From NCBI GenBank assembly GCA_040772885.1, contig JAXGXF010000012.1, positions 1 through 64,000 on the forward strand: 64,000 nucleotides of DNA, in the 5' to 3' direction. The notes under the pieces were generated by a model that saw only the letters and a list, made by a program, of their open reading frames with translations, was not told where the DNA came from and searched no databases. Below are positions 35,674 to 44,046 of this stretch, in pieces. A program made the position numbers and the translations under genes. The DNA is from Pullichristensenella sp002068815. Its GTDB lineage: Bacteria > Bacillota > Clostridia > Christensenellales > Aristaeellaceae. Within the stretch, counting starts at the first letter, position 1. Every line of letters begins with the position of its first letter.

Positions 35674-36120
35674 CTACTGCTCCGGCTGCTGTTCGGGCGG
35701 CTGGGGCTGCTGCTGCGGCTGCTCCTTGGGTTGCTTCTTCTTCCCGCAGCCTGCCAGCGCGTTTTTGAGCTCGCACATCACCTGCGGGACGAGCTCTATG
35801 ATCCGGTCGACCGGCTCGTACCGCTGCGCGGGCAGGAGCCTGACCTGCCCGCCGCTCGCGACGATGAACCCCATCGGCTGGATCGTCACGCCCGCGCCGG
35901 TGCCGCCGGCAAAGGGCAATTCCTGCTGCTGTTCGCTGCGGCCGCGGCGGTCGTATTCCCCGCCGCCGGCGACGAAGCCGAAGCAGACCCTCGAAATCGG
36001 GATCACCGTCGAGCCGTCCGGGGCGACGATCGCCTCGCCGACGACGGTGTTCACGTCCACCATGTCGCGTATGTTCTCCATCGTCGTGGTCATCAAACTC
36101 TCAATCGGATGCCTGTCCAT
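35674..36120 (-). CDS. gerW: GerW/YtfJ-family sporulation protein
   Basis: The 148-residue protein has the family core: LMTTTMENIRDMVDVNTVVG, ISRVCFGFVAGGGEY, LPFAGGTGAGVTIQPMGFIV and YEPVDRIIELVP. YtfJ/GerW is made in Bacillus spores and is needed for normal germination responses. The Gln/Pro-rich tail (QPQQQPQPPEQQ) is low complexity. ATG 36120 has GGGAGG ahead. It follows the DUF2953 gene directly, the same pairing as ytfJ-ytfI in Bacillus. Its presence is the main evidence that the host forms spores. Confidence 0.9.
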   Translation of the reverse strand: MDRHPIESLMTTTMENIRDMVDVNTVVGEAIVAPDGSTVIPISRVCFGFVAGGGEYDRRGRSEQQQELPFAGGTGAGVTIQPMGFIVASGGQVRLLPAQRYEPVDRIIELVPQVMCELKNALAGCGKKKQPKEQPQQQPQPPEQQPEQ

Positions 36121-36121
36121 G

Positions 36122-36628
36122 CTAATTCCTCCCGCTACTCTCAATTGTACCAAGCAATGCCGCGAGAATAATATGCCCTGCCGTGAGCGATATAATTCCA
36201 GAGACCTCGCCCTCGAAGTGCGGGTCGCGGAAGTTCGGCCGCACCTCGCAGACGACCTGCGCGCCGGTCGAAGCGCGCATCGCCTGCAAGAGCGCGTTGA
36301 CGCAGCCGACGGCGATCGCCGTGCCCGCCGCGTCGGCGAGCCCCAGGTCCAAAGAGACCTTCAGGTATTCCAGCCGGATGTGCTTGAGGAGCCGCCGCGC
36401 CGTCCGCCATATCGTGCCCAGCGTCCGGCGCTCGACCTTCGGCTTCGACGGCCCCTTGCCCTCGGACAGCCGCCTTTTCGCCGCGCGCAGCGCGAACCGC
36501 CCCTCGAACGCGCGCACGCTCAGGGACGCGCCCATGCCCCCGCCCACGCGCGCGCAGAACGCCACCTTCAGCGGCACGTTCGCCGCGTAAAAGGCCGCCA
36601 CAAGCACCGCCGTCAGCGCAACCAACAT
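36122..36628 (-). CDS. DUF2953 protein (YtfI-like)
   Basis: The 168-residue protein has an N-terminal membrane helix (MLVALTAVLVAAFYAANVPL). The middle is basic and the C-terminal core reads YLKVSLDLGLADAAGTAIAV and VVCEVRPNFRDPHFEGEVSG, as in DUF2953. Its location upstream of gerW supports a sporulation role. GGAGGGAAAGGAC precedes the start. Confidence 0.82.
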   Translation of the reverse strand: MLVALTAVLVAAFYAANVPLKVAFCARVGGGMGASLSVRAFEGRFALRAAKRRLSEGKGPSKPKVERRTLGTIWRTARRLLKHIRLEYLKVSLDLGLADAAGTAIAVGCVNALLQAMRASTGAQVVCEVRPNFRDPHFEGEVSGIISLTAGHIILAALLGTIESSGRN

Positions 36629-36646
36629 GTCCTTTCCCTCCGTGGA

Positions 36647-36660
36647 AATTCCCGGGAATT
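36647..36660. repeat. 14-bp palindrome at the phage-cassette border
   Basis: AATTCCCGGGAATT is a perfect palindrome in the 74-base gap between the DUF2953 gene and the holin gene. It could be an operator or a trace of an attachment site. No copy was seen at the other border. Confidence 0.3.
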
Positions 36661-36702
36661 CCGCATGATTCAGTATTCCCGCGGACGCGCCGCGCCTATG
36701 CC

Positions 36703-37128
36703 CTATTTTTCACCTTTTCTGCGAACATTTTCCAGCGCGCCCCTGAGCGCCTCCGGGATCGGAATCCCGAGCGCCTGCGCGTTTTCGAGCACCGACAATC
36801 CCTCGTTCGCGATGTAATAGCACGCGGTCGCGCTCAGAAACATCCGCGACTCGGTGCCGAGCGCGCGGTCGAGCAGCGCCGCCATCGCGATGACGAGCAT
36901 GACGACGGCCTTGCGCAGAAGCCCTTCGAACCCCGCCTTGCTGGAGAGCCCGCCGGTCTCCGTCTTGTCGGACTTCCCGCGCGCGGCCGCCGCCAGCCCC
37001 GTCAGGTAGTCGAGCGCCATGAACGCACACAGGACCGTCAGAAGCGGCGTCCATCCGCCCAGCAGCCCCACGACCGCGCCGCCCGCCGCCGCGAGCGCCT
37101 TTAAAATCTTTCCCCATATCTCACGCAT
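36703..37128 (-). CDS. Phage holin (phage_holin_4 / toxin secretion family)
   Basis: The 141-residue protein has three to four hydrophobic segments (LTVLCAFMALDYLTGLAAAA, AVVMLVIAMAALLD) and the family stretch DKTETGGLSSKAGFEGLLRK. Holins open the membrane so that the endolysin can reach the wall. It starts 8 bases inside the end of the endolysin gene, with GGAGGCGAGGGGCG as ribosome site. Confidence 0.88.
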   Translation of the reverse strand: MREIWGKILKALAAAGGAVVGLLGGWTPLLTVLCAFMALDYLTGLAAAARGKSDKTETGGLSSKAGFEGLLRKAVVMLVIAMAALLDRALGTESRMFLSATACYYIANEGLSVLENAQALGIPIPEALRGALENVRRKGEK

Positions 37129-38128
37129 CGCCCCTCGCCTCCTTCGCGTATTTCGCGCTGATCCAGCGGATTTCGCCGTCGATCACGACCGGCACCCAGC
37201 CGTCCGTCGCCGAAAGCACGTACCGCTCGCCGGCGTGCGCCACGCCCGCCTTCGAAAAGTCCGTCCCCGGCCCGGTCCGGATATACGCGTCCCCGCCCGC
37301 GATCACGACGTTCCCTTTGGGCTCCTCCGGCTTCTCCGGCTCCTTCGGGTCGCCGTTCTCCGGAACCAGTGCGCGCAAGGCCAACAGGTCGTCCTCGTCG
37401 AATATCCCGTCCACCGGCAGCTTCTGCGCCGTCTGGAACGCCTTCAGCGCCGCCTCCGTCGCCGGCCCGAACTCCCCGTCCGCGCCCCACTTGCCCAAGT
37501 CGTACCCCAGCGCGATCAGGTCCGACTGCATCTGCTTCACGTCGTCCCCCGACATCCCCTTCTTGAGGATGCGATCGCCCAGGTTCAATACCGCGTCGCT
37601 CGCCTCGTAGTCGAAGTACTTCGTCATCAGCCCCCAGCGGTTCCACGGGCGGCTGTTCAACTTCGTCGTCACCACGCCGTACATCACGCCGCGCGCCTCG
37701 ACGACGTACCAGTCGCCCGCGGGCTTGTTCGCGGCGACGGGCTTCGTCAGAAACCCGACGTGCGTGATCGCGCCGTCGGAGGCGCTGTGGATGAACACCG
37801 CGGCTCCCGGGACCTTGTACTGGTTCGGAATCGCGCCGGTGCCCTTGGGGTCGCACCAGGTCGCGTAGTTGTTTCTGGCGCGGACGTTGACCTTCGAGCC
37901 GGTGACGTCGTTGATGTGGCCCTCTGCCATCCCCTGACAGTCGAACACGCGCTCGCAATTGTCGCGCCAAAATAGCGCCTTCTTCTTCTGCTCGCCGCCG
38001 TATTGGTCGAAATACCAGGCGGGCAGCTTCTTCGGGTCCTGCCCGATCGTCCCCATGATGTATCCGTCCTTGCGGGCGGCGCACTCCCCGAGAAACGCTA
38101 CAAACGCATTGATGTTTAGCTTCGCCAT
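37121..38128 (-). CDS. Phage endolysin: NlpC/P60-like cysteine hydrolase, PG-binding and SH3 domains
   Basis: The 335-residue protein has an N-terminal hydrolase region of about 170 residues with a candidate Cys-His pair (VFDCQGMAEGHI and GAITHVGFLTK). A peptidoglycan-binding_1 domain follows (GDDVKQMQSDLIALGYDL), then a C-terminal bacterial SH3 domain (DAYIRTGPGTDFSKAGVAHA) after a Pro/Glu linker. It would cut peptidoglycan for release of particles. The start at 38128 is fixed by AAAGGAGGGAGACAC. The frame open far upstream is a shadow of the preceding gene. Confidence 0.88.
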   Translation of the reverse strand: MAKLNINAFVAFLGECAARKDGYIMGTIGQDPKKLPAWYFDQYGGEQKKKALFWRDNCERVFDCQGMAEGHINDVTGSKVNVRARNNYATWCDPKGTGAIPNQYKVPGAAVFIHSASDGAITHVGFLTKPVAANKPAGDWYVVEARGVMYGVVTTKLNSRPWNRWGLMTKYFDYEASDAVLNLGDRILKKGMSGDDVKQMQSDLIALGYDLGKWGADGEFGPATEAALKAFQTAQKLPVDGIFDEDDLLALRALVPENGDPKEPEKPEEPKGNVVIAGGDAYIRTGPGTDFSKAGVAHAGERYVLSATDGWVPVVIDGEIRWISAKYAKEARGDA

Positions 38129-38160
38129 GTGTCTCCCTCCTTTTGCTCTCGCGGGGCGGA

Positions 38161-39288
38161 TCAGTTGTCGAGCTCGCCTATCGCGATCCAGCGCGCCCCC
38201 GGGTACCGCGTAGCCGTGGTGTCGTTGTACCAGCGCACGGTAAACCCGGTCGCCGTCAGCGTGTCTTGCAATAGCACCAGCAGATTGCTCCCCACGTTCG
38301 CCGCCGTGATGTTGCCGGTCTGCGGGAAAATCAATATCAGCGGCGGCTGTTTGTACGGGATCGGGAACGTAATGGCAACGTCCTTCCATCCCTGCGGAAC
38401 ACCGGACGGAAAGCCCGTCACCCCTGTCTGTACCCCCAACATCTCGAGGATGTGCGCGTGGGAGAGGGCGGTGATGCCGCCGTAGAAGTGCGCCGGGTAC
38501 TGGCACTCGAACTTCGGGCTCTCCGGCGAGGCGGTCGAGTGCTGGCCGACCGACACGCCGGGCGCGTTCTTCGCGACGCTGAACTTCGTGTGCGCCTTCG
38601 CGATCCGGAACCGCTGCTTCGCGCTCTCGAACTCGTCCCCGAAATAGGCGAGCACGTCGTACTCGCTCCCGAGCTCCATCTGGAGCGCGGACAGGAGCGC
38701 CGTGTCGTCCGCGATCCCCGAGAGGGCGCCCGCGACGGGCACGGACACCGGCTGCGAGTACTCGGCGTCGCCGACCTTCCGCCAAGACAGCGTGCAGGCC
38801 ATGCCGCCGCTCGCGGCGCCCGGCTTCAGCGCCGCCTGCAGGCTCACGGCGGCCTGCGTCCCGATCGGCGACGGCGCGCCGTTCAAAAACCGCCTCGCCG
38901 AAAGCGAGGCGATCGACGGCTCGCGCCACGCCTCCAGCCACGTCATGCCCGCGCCTTCATAAGTGGCTTCCCGCGTGCCGGTGTCCGATTCGCTCCCCGT
39001 AATCGCAACGACGCTCAGCACGAGCCGATCCCCGCGCGCGAACAAGGGTTCGCTCCCCATGTTCTGCACGATCGTAAACGTGCGGGACTTCCCGGCTGCC
39101 AGATAGAACCCCTGTTCCGTCCAATCCGTCGAGTGGAACCAGTGCGAACCCTCGCCGTTTCCCAGATAGAAGTTGATCTCCCGCGCGTTCTCGTAGAACC
39201 CGCTCCCCATCGTGACCTTGCACGATACGTGAATCACGTCGCCGGCCGCGGCGATTGCCGGAGAAATCGAGACATTGCTGATGGTCAA
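38161..39288 (-). CDS. Phage tail receptor-binding protein with H-type lectin-like C-terminus
   Basis: The 375-residue protein starts with a TTG codon behind AGGAGG. The N-terminal region (to ~110) is a beta-rich domain (DVIHVSCKVTMGSG, EINFYLGNGEG). The middle contains phrases such as AHTKFSVAKNAPGVSVGQHS, common in siphovirus baseplate fibres. The C-terminal ~75 residues (DVAITFPIPYKQPPLILIFP, LTATGFTVRWYN) look like a carbohydrate-binding H-type lectin fold. It probably recognises the cell surface. No enzymatic motif was seen. Confidence 0.65.
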   Translation of the reverse strand: MTISNVSISPAIAAAGDVIHVSCKVTMGSGFYENAREINFYLGNGEGSHWFHSTDWTEQGFYLAAGKSRTFTIVQNMGSEPLFARGDRLVLSVVAITGSESDTGTREATYEGAGMTWLEAWREPSIASLSARRFLNGAPSPIGTQAAVSLQAALKPGAASGGMACTLSWRKVGDAEYSQPVSVPVAGALSGIADDTALLSALQMELGSEYDVLAYFGDEFESAKQRFRIAKAHTKFSVAKNAPGVSVGQHSTASPESPKFECQYPAHFYGGITALSHAHILEMLGVQTGVTGFPSGVPQGWKDVAITFPIPYKQPPLILIFPQTGNITAANVGSNLLVLLQDTLTATGFTVRWYNDTTATRYPGARWIAIGELDN

Positions 39289-39307
39289 AAAAACGCCTCC
39301 TTACTGC

Positions 39308-41419
39308 TCAATCGATGCACAGATTGCCCTCCGGGGACAGCCAGATCGGCATGTCCCCGAGCCGCAGGTAATCGCTGATCTCGGCTGCCTGCGCCCACAT
39401 CCGGTTGTACGCGAACGACGCGATCGGCCGGCTGCCCTGCCGGATGTCGTAGCGGTCGCCGGCGATGAACGCCTTGTAGTCGCCGCCGTCGATGCCGATC
39501 TCGACGCCGCCCTCGACCACGCGCAGATAGGTCTTTCGCACGCCCCCGACCGTCAGCGCGATCCGGTCGTCGTTGCGGACGTCGTAGGTGTTCAAATGGT
39601 CGATGACCGCCTCGGCCGCGAACAGCTCCTGGACGTCGAGCTTGTCCGAGGTGATCGCGTTCGCCGCGATCTCGTTTCCGGTGATCGTCTCCGCCGCGAT
39701 CTTCGCCGCCGTCACCGATTTTGCGACGAGCACCGTGCCGGAGATGCGGTTTTCGTACTCTTCCTCGGATAGCTGCTGCGCGGTCAGCCCCTCGTCCGTC
39801 GCGTTGATCGCCAGGAACAGCCCGTCCGCGCCCCGGAGCAGCAGCCGCTCGACCGACAGCGTGCCGGCGGTGATCGCGTCCGCGTTCAGGTCGACGACCT
39901 TCGCGGAGGTGATCGACGCGTCCGCAATCTGCGCGGTGCCGATCGCGCCGTTCGCAATCAGCGCCGCCGTGATCGCCCCGAGCGCAATTTTGGCCGTCCC
40001 GACCGCCGCCGTGCCGATCTTCGCGCCGGTGATCGCGGCGTCCTGTATCTTCGCGGTCAGTATCGACGCGTCCGCGATCCGCGCGCCGTCGATCTCCGCG
40101 GCCGCGATCTCCGCCCGCGCGATCGTCGCGACCCTCGCGTCCACCGTCGCCGCGTCGAGCTTCCCGGCGGTCACCGACCCCGCGGCGAGCTTTTCCGCCG
40201 TCACCGACCCCGCCGCGAGCTTCCCGGCGGTCACGCTGCCCGCGCGAATCGCCCCGGCGGTCACGGACTCGGCCGCGAGCAGCCCGCCGTCGACCGTGCC
40301 CGTCAGCCGCGCCGCGTTCAGAGCGCCCTCGGGCGTGATCGCGCGCAGCGCGTTCTGCCCGGTGTCCGGCGCGCCGAGCTCGCATTCCGCGGAAAACCCG
40401 CGGGAAAGCGTCAATTTCTGCCGCGTCAGCACCGACCGCGCGCCGTCGATCAGAACGCCGTCCCCGATCAGGAGCGTCGGGTCGCCGCGGAACCGGAACG
40501 ACGCGCGGCAAAGCTCCATACCCGCCATCGCGTTCAGCGCGCCCCGGAGCAAATTTTCCGCGCCGGCGGTCCCGGCCACGAGCAGCGGATTCGCGCCGAG
40601 GTCCAGCGCGTTCCACGACGCGACCGGCTTCGACGGGTCCGCGACGGCCTCGATTTCCGCGATCTCGCCCTCGCCGTCCTCGCCCCGCGCGCTCGTCCCC
40701 CGGAGCGCGTTCAGCGGCCCGAAGTCCGAAAACGCGTGCACGCGCTTGAGCACCGCGGCGGCCCCGATCTCGCTGACCGGCGCGCCCGGCCGGTACACCG
40801 GCAATATCTCCATCGCCCCCGCCCGGTTGACCCTCGCAAACGCGCCCGCGAGCGCGAGCGCGTACCCCAGTGCTTGCCGAACGCTCAGCGTCCCCCAACC
40901 GGGCCGCTTCGAGACGACCGCGCCCCCGTTCGGCACGCTCGAGGGCAAGGGATAGCGCGTCTTTCCGACGATGTGGCGCACGATCTGCAAAAGCGTCGCC
41001 GGGTACGCGAGATTGTCGGCGAACGCCCCGGCGGTCTCCTCGGCCATCGAATCGTAGCCGGAAACCGTCACGCTCGCCGAGCGCGCCTCCCCCTCCGCCT
41101 CCGCGACGACAAACGCGCACAGCGGGCGGAATTCCCCCTCCGCGCCGAGCTCCAATTGCACGGTCGCGCCGTTGAGCTCGTCGGACTGCAGCTTTTCGCC
41201 GCCCGGCAGCCACGCCCCGCCCTCGCTCTTGAGCTTCATCAGGTGCCGCGCCGACAGCACCGCTCCCAAGAGCATCCCGTCGTCGACGCCCTCGTCGATC
41301 GTGAGCTCGAGCACGTCCGCGCCGGAAAGCGGAACCGCCCGCCCGGTCGGGAGCGTCAGCGCCCCCCGCACCATGAGCCTCCGCGCCGGTGCGTTAAGCG
41401 CCTCGCGATAGTCCGTCAT
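39308..41419 (-). CDS. Phage tail-tip/fibre protein with pentapeptide-like repeat shaft
   Basis: The 703-residue protein starts at ATG 41419 overlapping the previous stop (ATGA). The first ~350 residues resemble the baseplate hub of siphoviruses (LSVRQALGYALALAGAFARV, WNALDLGANPLLV). A long repeat shaft follows (about 385-560) made of units such as AGSVTAGKLAAGSVTAEKL and ADASILTAKIQDAAITGAKI, which should form a trimeric beta-structure. The end carries a small domain (LRVVEGGVEIGIDGGDYKAF). It links the tail tip with the receptor-binding fibre. Confidence 0.75.
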   Translation of the reverse strand: MTDYREALNAPARRLMVRGALTLPTGRAVPLSGADVLELTIDEGVDDGMLLGAVLSARHLMKLKSEGGAWLPGGEKLQSDELNGATVQLELGAEGEFRPLCAFVVAEAEGEARSASVTVSGYDSMAEETAGAFADNLAYPATLLQIVRHIVGKTRYPLPSSVPNGGAVVSKRPGWGTLSVRQALGYALALAGAFARVNRAGAMEILPVYRPGAPVSEIGAAAVLKRVHAFSDFGPLNALRGTSARGEDGEGEIAEIEAVADPSKPVASWNALDLGANPLLVAGTAGAENLLRGALNAMAGMELCRASFRFRGDPTLLIGDGVLIDGARSVLTRQKLTLSRGFSAECELGAPDTGQNALRAITPEGALNAARLTGTVDGGLLAAESVTAGAIRAGSVTAGKLAAGSVTAEKLAAGSVTAGKLDAATVDARVATIARAEIAAAEIDGARIADASILTAKIQDAAITGAKIGTAAVGTAKIALGAITAALIANGAIGTAQIADASITSAKVVDLNADAITAGTLSVERLLLRGADGLFLAINATDEGLTAQQLSEEEYENRISGTVLVAKSVTAAKIAAETITGNEIAANAITSDKLDVQELFAAEAVIDHLNTYDVRNDDRIALTVGGVRKTYLRVVEGGVEIGIDGGDYKAFIAGDRYDIRQGSRPIASFAYNRMWAQAAEISDYLRLGDMPIWLSPEGNLCID

Positions 41420-41757
41420 CTCTCCATCAGCTCCATTTCCACGTCCGTCCATACGGGCCTGCCGCCGCGCATCAGCTTGAGCCCCGCGCGCCGCTTCCCG
41501 AACCGGCAGACGATCTCGCGCAGCGTCCCGTCCGGGTCGGGGTACTTGACCGGGAAAAACCCGTCCCCCGCGCCGAGCAGCGCCGCGAGCGCGTCCTCCG
41601 GCAGGTGCGCCCACGAAAGCGTCAGCGTGCGCTTCGTCCCGAATACGTCGAGAACCGCCTCGCCAAGCGCGTTGCGCTCCTCGGCGGACGTGTTTTCGGC
41701 CATCTCGACGCGCATGCCGCTCGGCGCCGGGATCTCCACGTTGTTGATCTTCCACAT
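41416..41757 (-). CDS. Small phage tail protein (distal tail-like)
   Basis: The 113-residue protein lies between tape measure and tail fibre, the place of the distal tail or baseplate adaptor. It begins MWKINNVEIPAPSGMRVEM and has TKRTLTLSWAHLPEDALAAL and FFPVKYPDPDGTLREIVCRF, which recall small DUF6711-like tail proteins. Assignment rests on position and weak resemblance. Confidence 0.6.
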   Translation of the reverse strand: MWKINNVEIPAPSGMRVEMAENTSAEERNALGEAVLDVFGTKRTLTLSWAHLPEDALAALLGAGDGFFPVKYPDPDGTLREIVCRFGKRRAGLKLMRGGRPVWTDVEMELMER

Positions 41758-41770
41758 AGCCCTCGCCCCC

Positions 41771-42325
41771 TCAAATGTCGAGCATCTGCCGCCCGGTCGC
41801 GCGCTTCACGGCGTTGATGCCGCGGATCGCGGCCTCGCCGAGCTTCACGCCGTCTACGTGTATCGGCGACACGACCGTCATCCCCGAAAGCGCGCGCTCG
41901 ACGGCCTCCGAGAGCCCGTCCCCGCGCCCGTCCGGGATCGGCGCCGCTCGGAGGGCGTCCGCGGCGGAGAGCGCGAGCGCGCCCGAACCCATCGCCGCGC
42001 GCGCCGACGCGTCCAGGACGCCCAGCGCGAACCCCTCGGAGAACCGCTCGCCGAGCCCGCGCGCGACGCGCGACGGCGAGCGTATGTCGAGCGCCTTGCG
42101 TATCCTCGCGACCGCGGCCTCGGCCACCTCGTCCGCCGCGCGGACCACGGCGCCCCTGCCCGCGCGGATGCCCGCCGCCAATCCCCCCGACAGCTTCAGC
42201 CCCGAGGCGTACATCCCGGACGCTGCGGAATCCACGCGCCGAAGCTCTCCCGCGAGCGCCCTGAGCGACGCAATCGCCGCGCCCATGCTTACCTGAAAGC
42301 GGATTTCAAGCGCCTCCAGCGTCAT
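41771..42325 (-). CDS. Very short tape-measure-like tail protein
   Basis: The 184-residue protein is rich in alanine helices and contains IRSPSRVARGLGERFSEGFA, the phrase typical of the C-terminal end of phage tape-measure proteins (hydrophobic helix, then KSPSRV...G...GLGIA). Normal siphovirus tape measures have 600-2000 residues and set tail length. No other candidate exists between the chaperone genes and the tail-tip genes. A tail of a few tens of nanometres at most would be expected. GGAGGAGGGATTGCG precedes the ATG. Confidence 0.65.
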   Translation of the reverse strand: MTLEALEIRFQVSMGAAIASLRALAGELRRVDSAASGMYASGLKLSGGLAAGIRAGRGAVVRAADEVAEAAVARIRKALDIRSPSRVARGLGERFSEGFALGVLDASARAAMGSGALALSAADALRAAPIPDGRGDGLSEAVERALSGMTVVSPIHVDGVKLGEAAIRGINAVKRATGRQMLDI

Positions 42326-42647
42326 CGCAATCCCTCCTCCCGGCCAGCGACTGAAACACGCGCTTCATCTCGCCGGCCGCCATCGTCCTCGATCGTTCGC
42401 GCGGGGCGGGCGGCCGCGCGGGGTAGCGCCTCGGCGCGTTGACGCCCAGCGCGACGTACCCGCCCGCGAGCCACGCGAGCGCCGAGAGTTCCTCGGCCCG
42501 CTCCGTTTTCCCGCGCGCGAACGCGAGTATCTCCCACTCGATCTCGCGCGGCGTCCGGTCGAAAAAACCGCCCGCCCCGGGCACCCCCATCGCCGCGAGC
42601 CGCCGAAACAGCTCCCCGAACGCCCGCCGCGAATCCCCGCTACGCAT
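42306..42647 (-). CDS. Tail assembly chaperone-like protein, second gene
   Basis: The 113-residue protein is basic (RYPARPPAPRERSR). It overlaps the previous gene by 8 bases and the next by 20. Two small overlapping genes between tail tube and tape measure are the usual tail assembly chaperones (gpG/gpT type). No specific motif was recognised. No slippery sequence for a frameshift fusion was confirmed. Confidence 0.5.
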   Translation of the reverse strand: MRSGDSRRAFGELFRRLAAMGVPGAGGFFDRTPREIEWEILAFARGKTERAEELSALAWLAGGYVALGVNAPRRYPARPPAPRERSRTMAAGEMKRVFQSLAGRRDCDDAGGA

Positions 42648-42936
42648 GCTCGCTCAGAAATCCCGCGCGGCCGAGCGCCTCCGCGCACAGATCGACGATC
42701 CCGCTGAGCGATCCGCCGCCCCTCAGGTGCTCGTCGATCAACTCCCCGGCCTCCCGGAGCGTGATCCCCGCCTGTTTGTCCATCAGCGCGCCCCAGAAGA
42801 GGAGCCTCGCCGCGGTGAAATCGGAGTTCAGCGCGTCCAGGAGCGACCCGCCCGCCATCTCCTCGACGACGCACATGCTGTTGACCGTGTAGCGCAATAT
42901 GAGCGCCCGGCCCGCGATCTCCACGCGCACGTCCAT
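42640..42936 (-). CDS. Tail assembly chaperone-like protein, first gene
   Basis: The 98-residue helical protein (VVEEMAGGSLLDALNSDFTA, GALMDKQAGITLREAGELID) resembles the gp13/gpG-type chaperones that follow tail-tube genes in Gram-positive siphoviruses. ATG 42936 is chosen over GTG 42945 because AGGGGG is 8 bases upstream of it and would touch the GTG. Confidence 0.6.
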   Translation of the reverse strand: MDVRVEIAGRALILRYTVNSMCVVEEMAGGSLLDALNSDFTAARLLFWGALMDKQAGITLREAGELIDEHLRGGGSLSGIVDLCAEALGRAGFLSEHA

Positions 42937-42948
42937 CCCATCCACCCC

Positions 42949-43356
42949 CTACGAGACGGCCACCGCGCCGGTGATGCGCAGCTCCGCCGAAAACCCGAGC
43001 GCGCCGTCGACCTCGGCCGCGCCGATCTTGTACCCCTTGACAAACGCCGAAAACGTCGCCGCGCTGCCGTCCGGAAACGCGACCTCCGCCTCGCCCGCCT
43101 CGCCCGACAGATACGCCGCGCGAAGCGCCGCCTGCCCCTGGTCCTCCGCGTCGAAAAAGCCCTCGAGCGCCAGCTCGCCCGCCGAGCGCAGCCCCTGCAT
43201 GTACTCGCGGAAGCCGCCCTCGGAGTCGAGCGTCGTGACCTCGATCTCCTCGCTCGTCGGCGCGATCTCGCCGACCGACGAGAGCCTTCCGACCCTCTTC
43301 TTGACGCCGCCCGACGGCGTAAACGAAAACACCGTCCCCATCGCGTTCGTTGCCAT
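42949..43356 (-). CDS. Major tail tube protein
   Basis: The 135-residue protein shows the siphovirus tail-tube pattern: VGRLSSVGEIAPTSEEIEVT, then EYMQGLRSAGELALEGFFD, then VAFPDGSAATFSAFVKGYKI. Such proteins form the hexameric rings of non-contractile tails. ATG 43356 is preferred over 43362 because of AGGAGG spacing. Confidence 0.8.
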   Translation of the reverse strand: MATNAMGTVFSFTPSGGVKKRVGRLSSVGEIAPTSEEIEVTTLDSEGGFREYMQGLRSAGELALEGFFDAEDQGQAALRAAYLSGEAGEAEVAFPDGSAATFSAFVKGYKIGAAEVDGALGFSAELRITGAVAVS

Positions 43357-43368
43357 GTCCATTCCCTC

Positions 43369-43725
43369 CTATTGATACAGCCTGTCCCCGTCCGACAGCG
43401 CGCGATAGCGCGCCGCGCGGCGGAAGTAGCGAGTCTTTTCCTCAAACAGGTCCATCGCCTGCGCCCGCCGAAACCCCGCGCCGGCGAGCGCCTCATCGAC
43501 CGCGTCCGCGATTGAGCGCATCTCCTCGGCGCTCAGGCTCCACACGTCGATCGCGTACTCCACTTCTTTCAGCGCCTCTTTGCCGTCCGCGCGCGCGTGC
43601 GTGCGGTTGCCCGCCTCGCGGTACGCGACGCACGGCACCTTCGCCCAGTCCGCGGGATACGCGAAGAACACCTCCGCCATTCCCCCGACCGCGCCCGCGA
43701 TCAGCGCCCCGATTGCCTCCGTCAT
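43369..43725 (-). CDS. Tail completion/terminator-like protein
   Basis: The 118-residue protein has an alpha/beta pattern with PCVAYREAGNRTHARADGKE and EYAIDVWSLSAEEMRSIADA, as in tail-terminator (DUF3168-like) proteins that follow HK97-gp10 genes. GGGAGGTGATCGG precedes the start, which overlaps the previous stop by 4 bases. Confidence 0.65.
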   Translation of the reverse strand: MTEAIGALIAGAVGGMAEVFFAYPADWAKVPCVAYREAGNRTHARADGKEALKEVEYAIDVWSLSAEEMRSIADAVDEALAGAGFRRAQAMDLFEEKTRYFRRAARYRALSDGDRLYQ

Positions 43726-44045
43726 CCGATCACCTCCCTCGAAGCGGCCGACAGCTCCGCCGCCGCCCTCCGAAACGCCGGGCCGAGGTACGGCTGCGCG
43801 GGGCCCCTTCCGCTCCCGATCTCCACAAAGAGCGCGTAGGCGGCGGTCGCGCGGACCGTCGCCCCGAGCCCCGCGGCCTCGGCCCCGATCGACGCCCGGA
43901 GCCGCCCCGTGTCCACGGGGACGAGCTCGCGGGCGACCTCGTAGGCGACCCCGGCCGCGTCCGATACGGCGCGCTCCATACCGCCGCGCCATCTCTGTTC
44001 CATCGCGTAAAGCCGCGCGCACATCGCGCCGATGGATTGCGCCAT
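43722..44045 (-). CDS. HK97 gp10-family head-tail protein
   Basis: The 107-residue protein carries the family signature VPVDTGRLRASI followed by AAYALFVEIGSGRG and QPYLGPAFRRA. Members complete the head-tail interface. Position between connector and tail-terminator genes agrees. Confidence 0.85.
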   Translation of the reverse strand: MAQSIGAMCARLYAMEQRWRGGMERAVSDAAGVAYEVARELVPVDTGRLRASIGAEAAGLGATVRATAAYALFVEIGSGRGPAQPYLGPAFRRAAAELSAASREVIG

Positions 44046-44046
44046 A

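Noticed and set aside
38129..38941. N-terminal extension of the endolysin frame
   Set aside because: It overlaps the receptor-binding gene out of frame. The start at 38128 has an excellent ribosome site.
40140..40260. Repeated motif in the tail fibre region as a CRISPR array
   Set aside because: The repeats are in-frame coding units with degenerate spacing and no distinct spacers.
39285..41213. 642-codon Arg/Gly-rich minus-strand frame inside the tail fibre gene
   Set aside because: The neighbouring frame encodes a convincing tail protein with repeats; this one has no domain.
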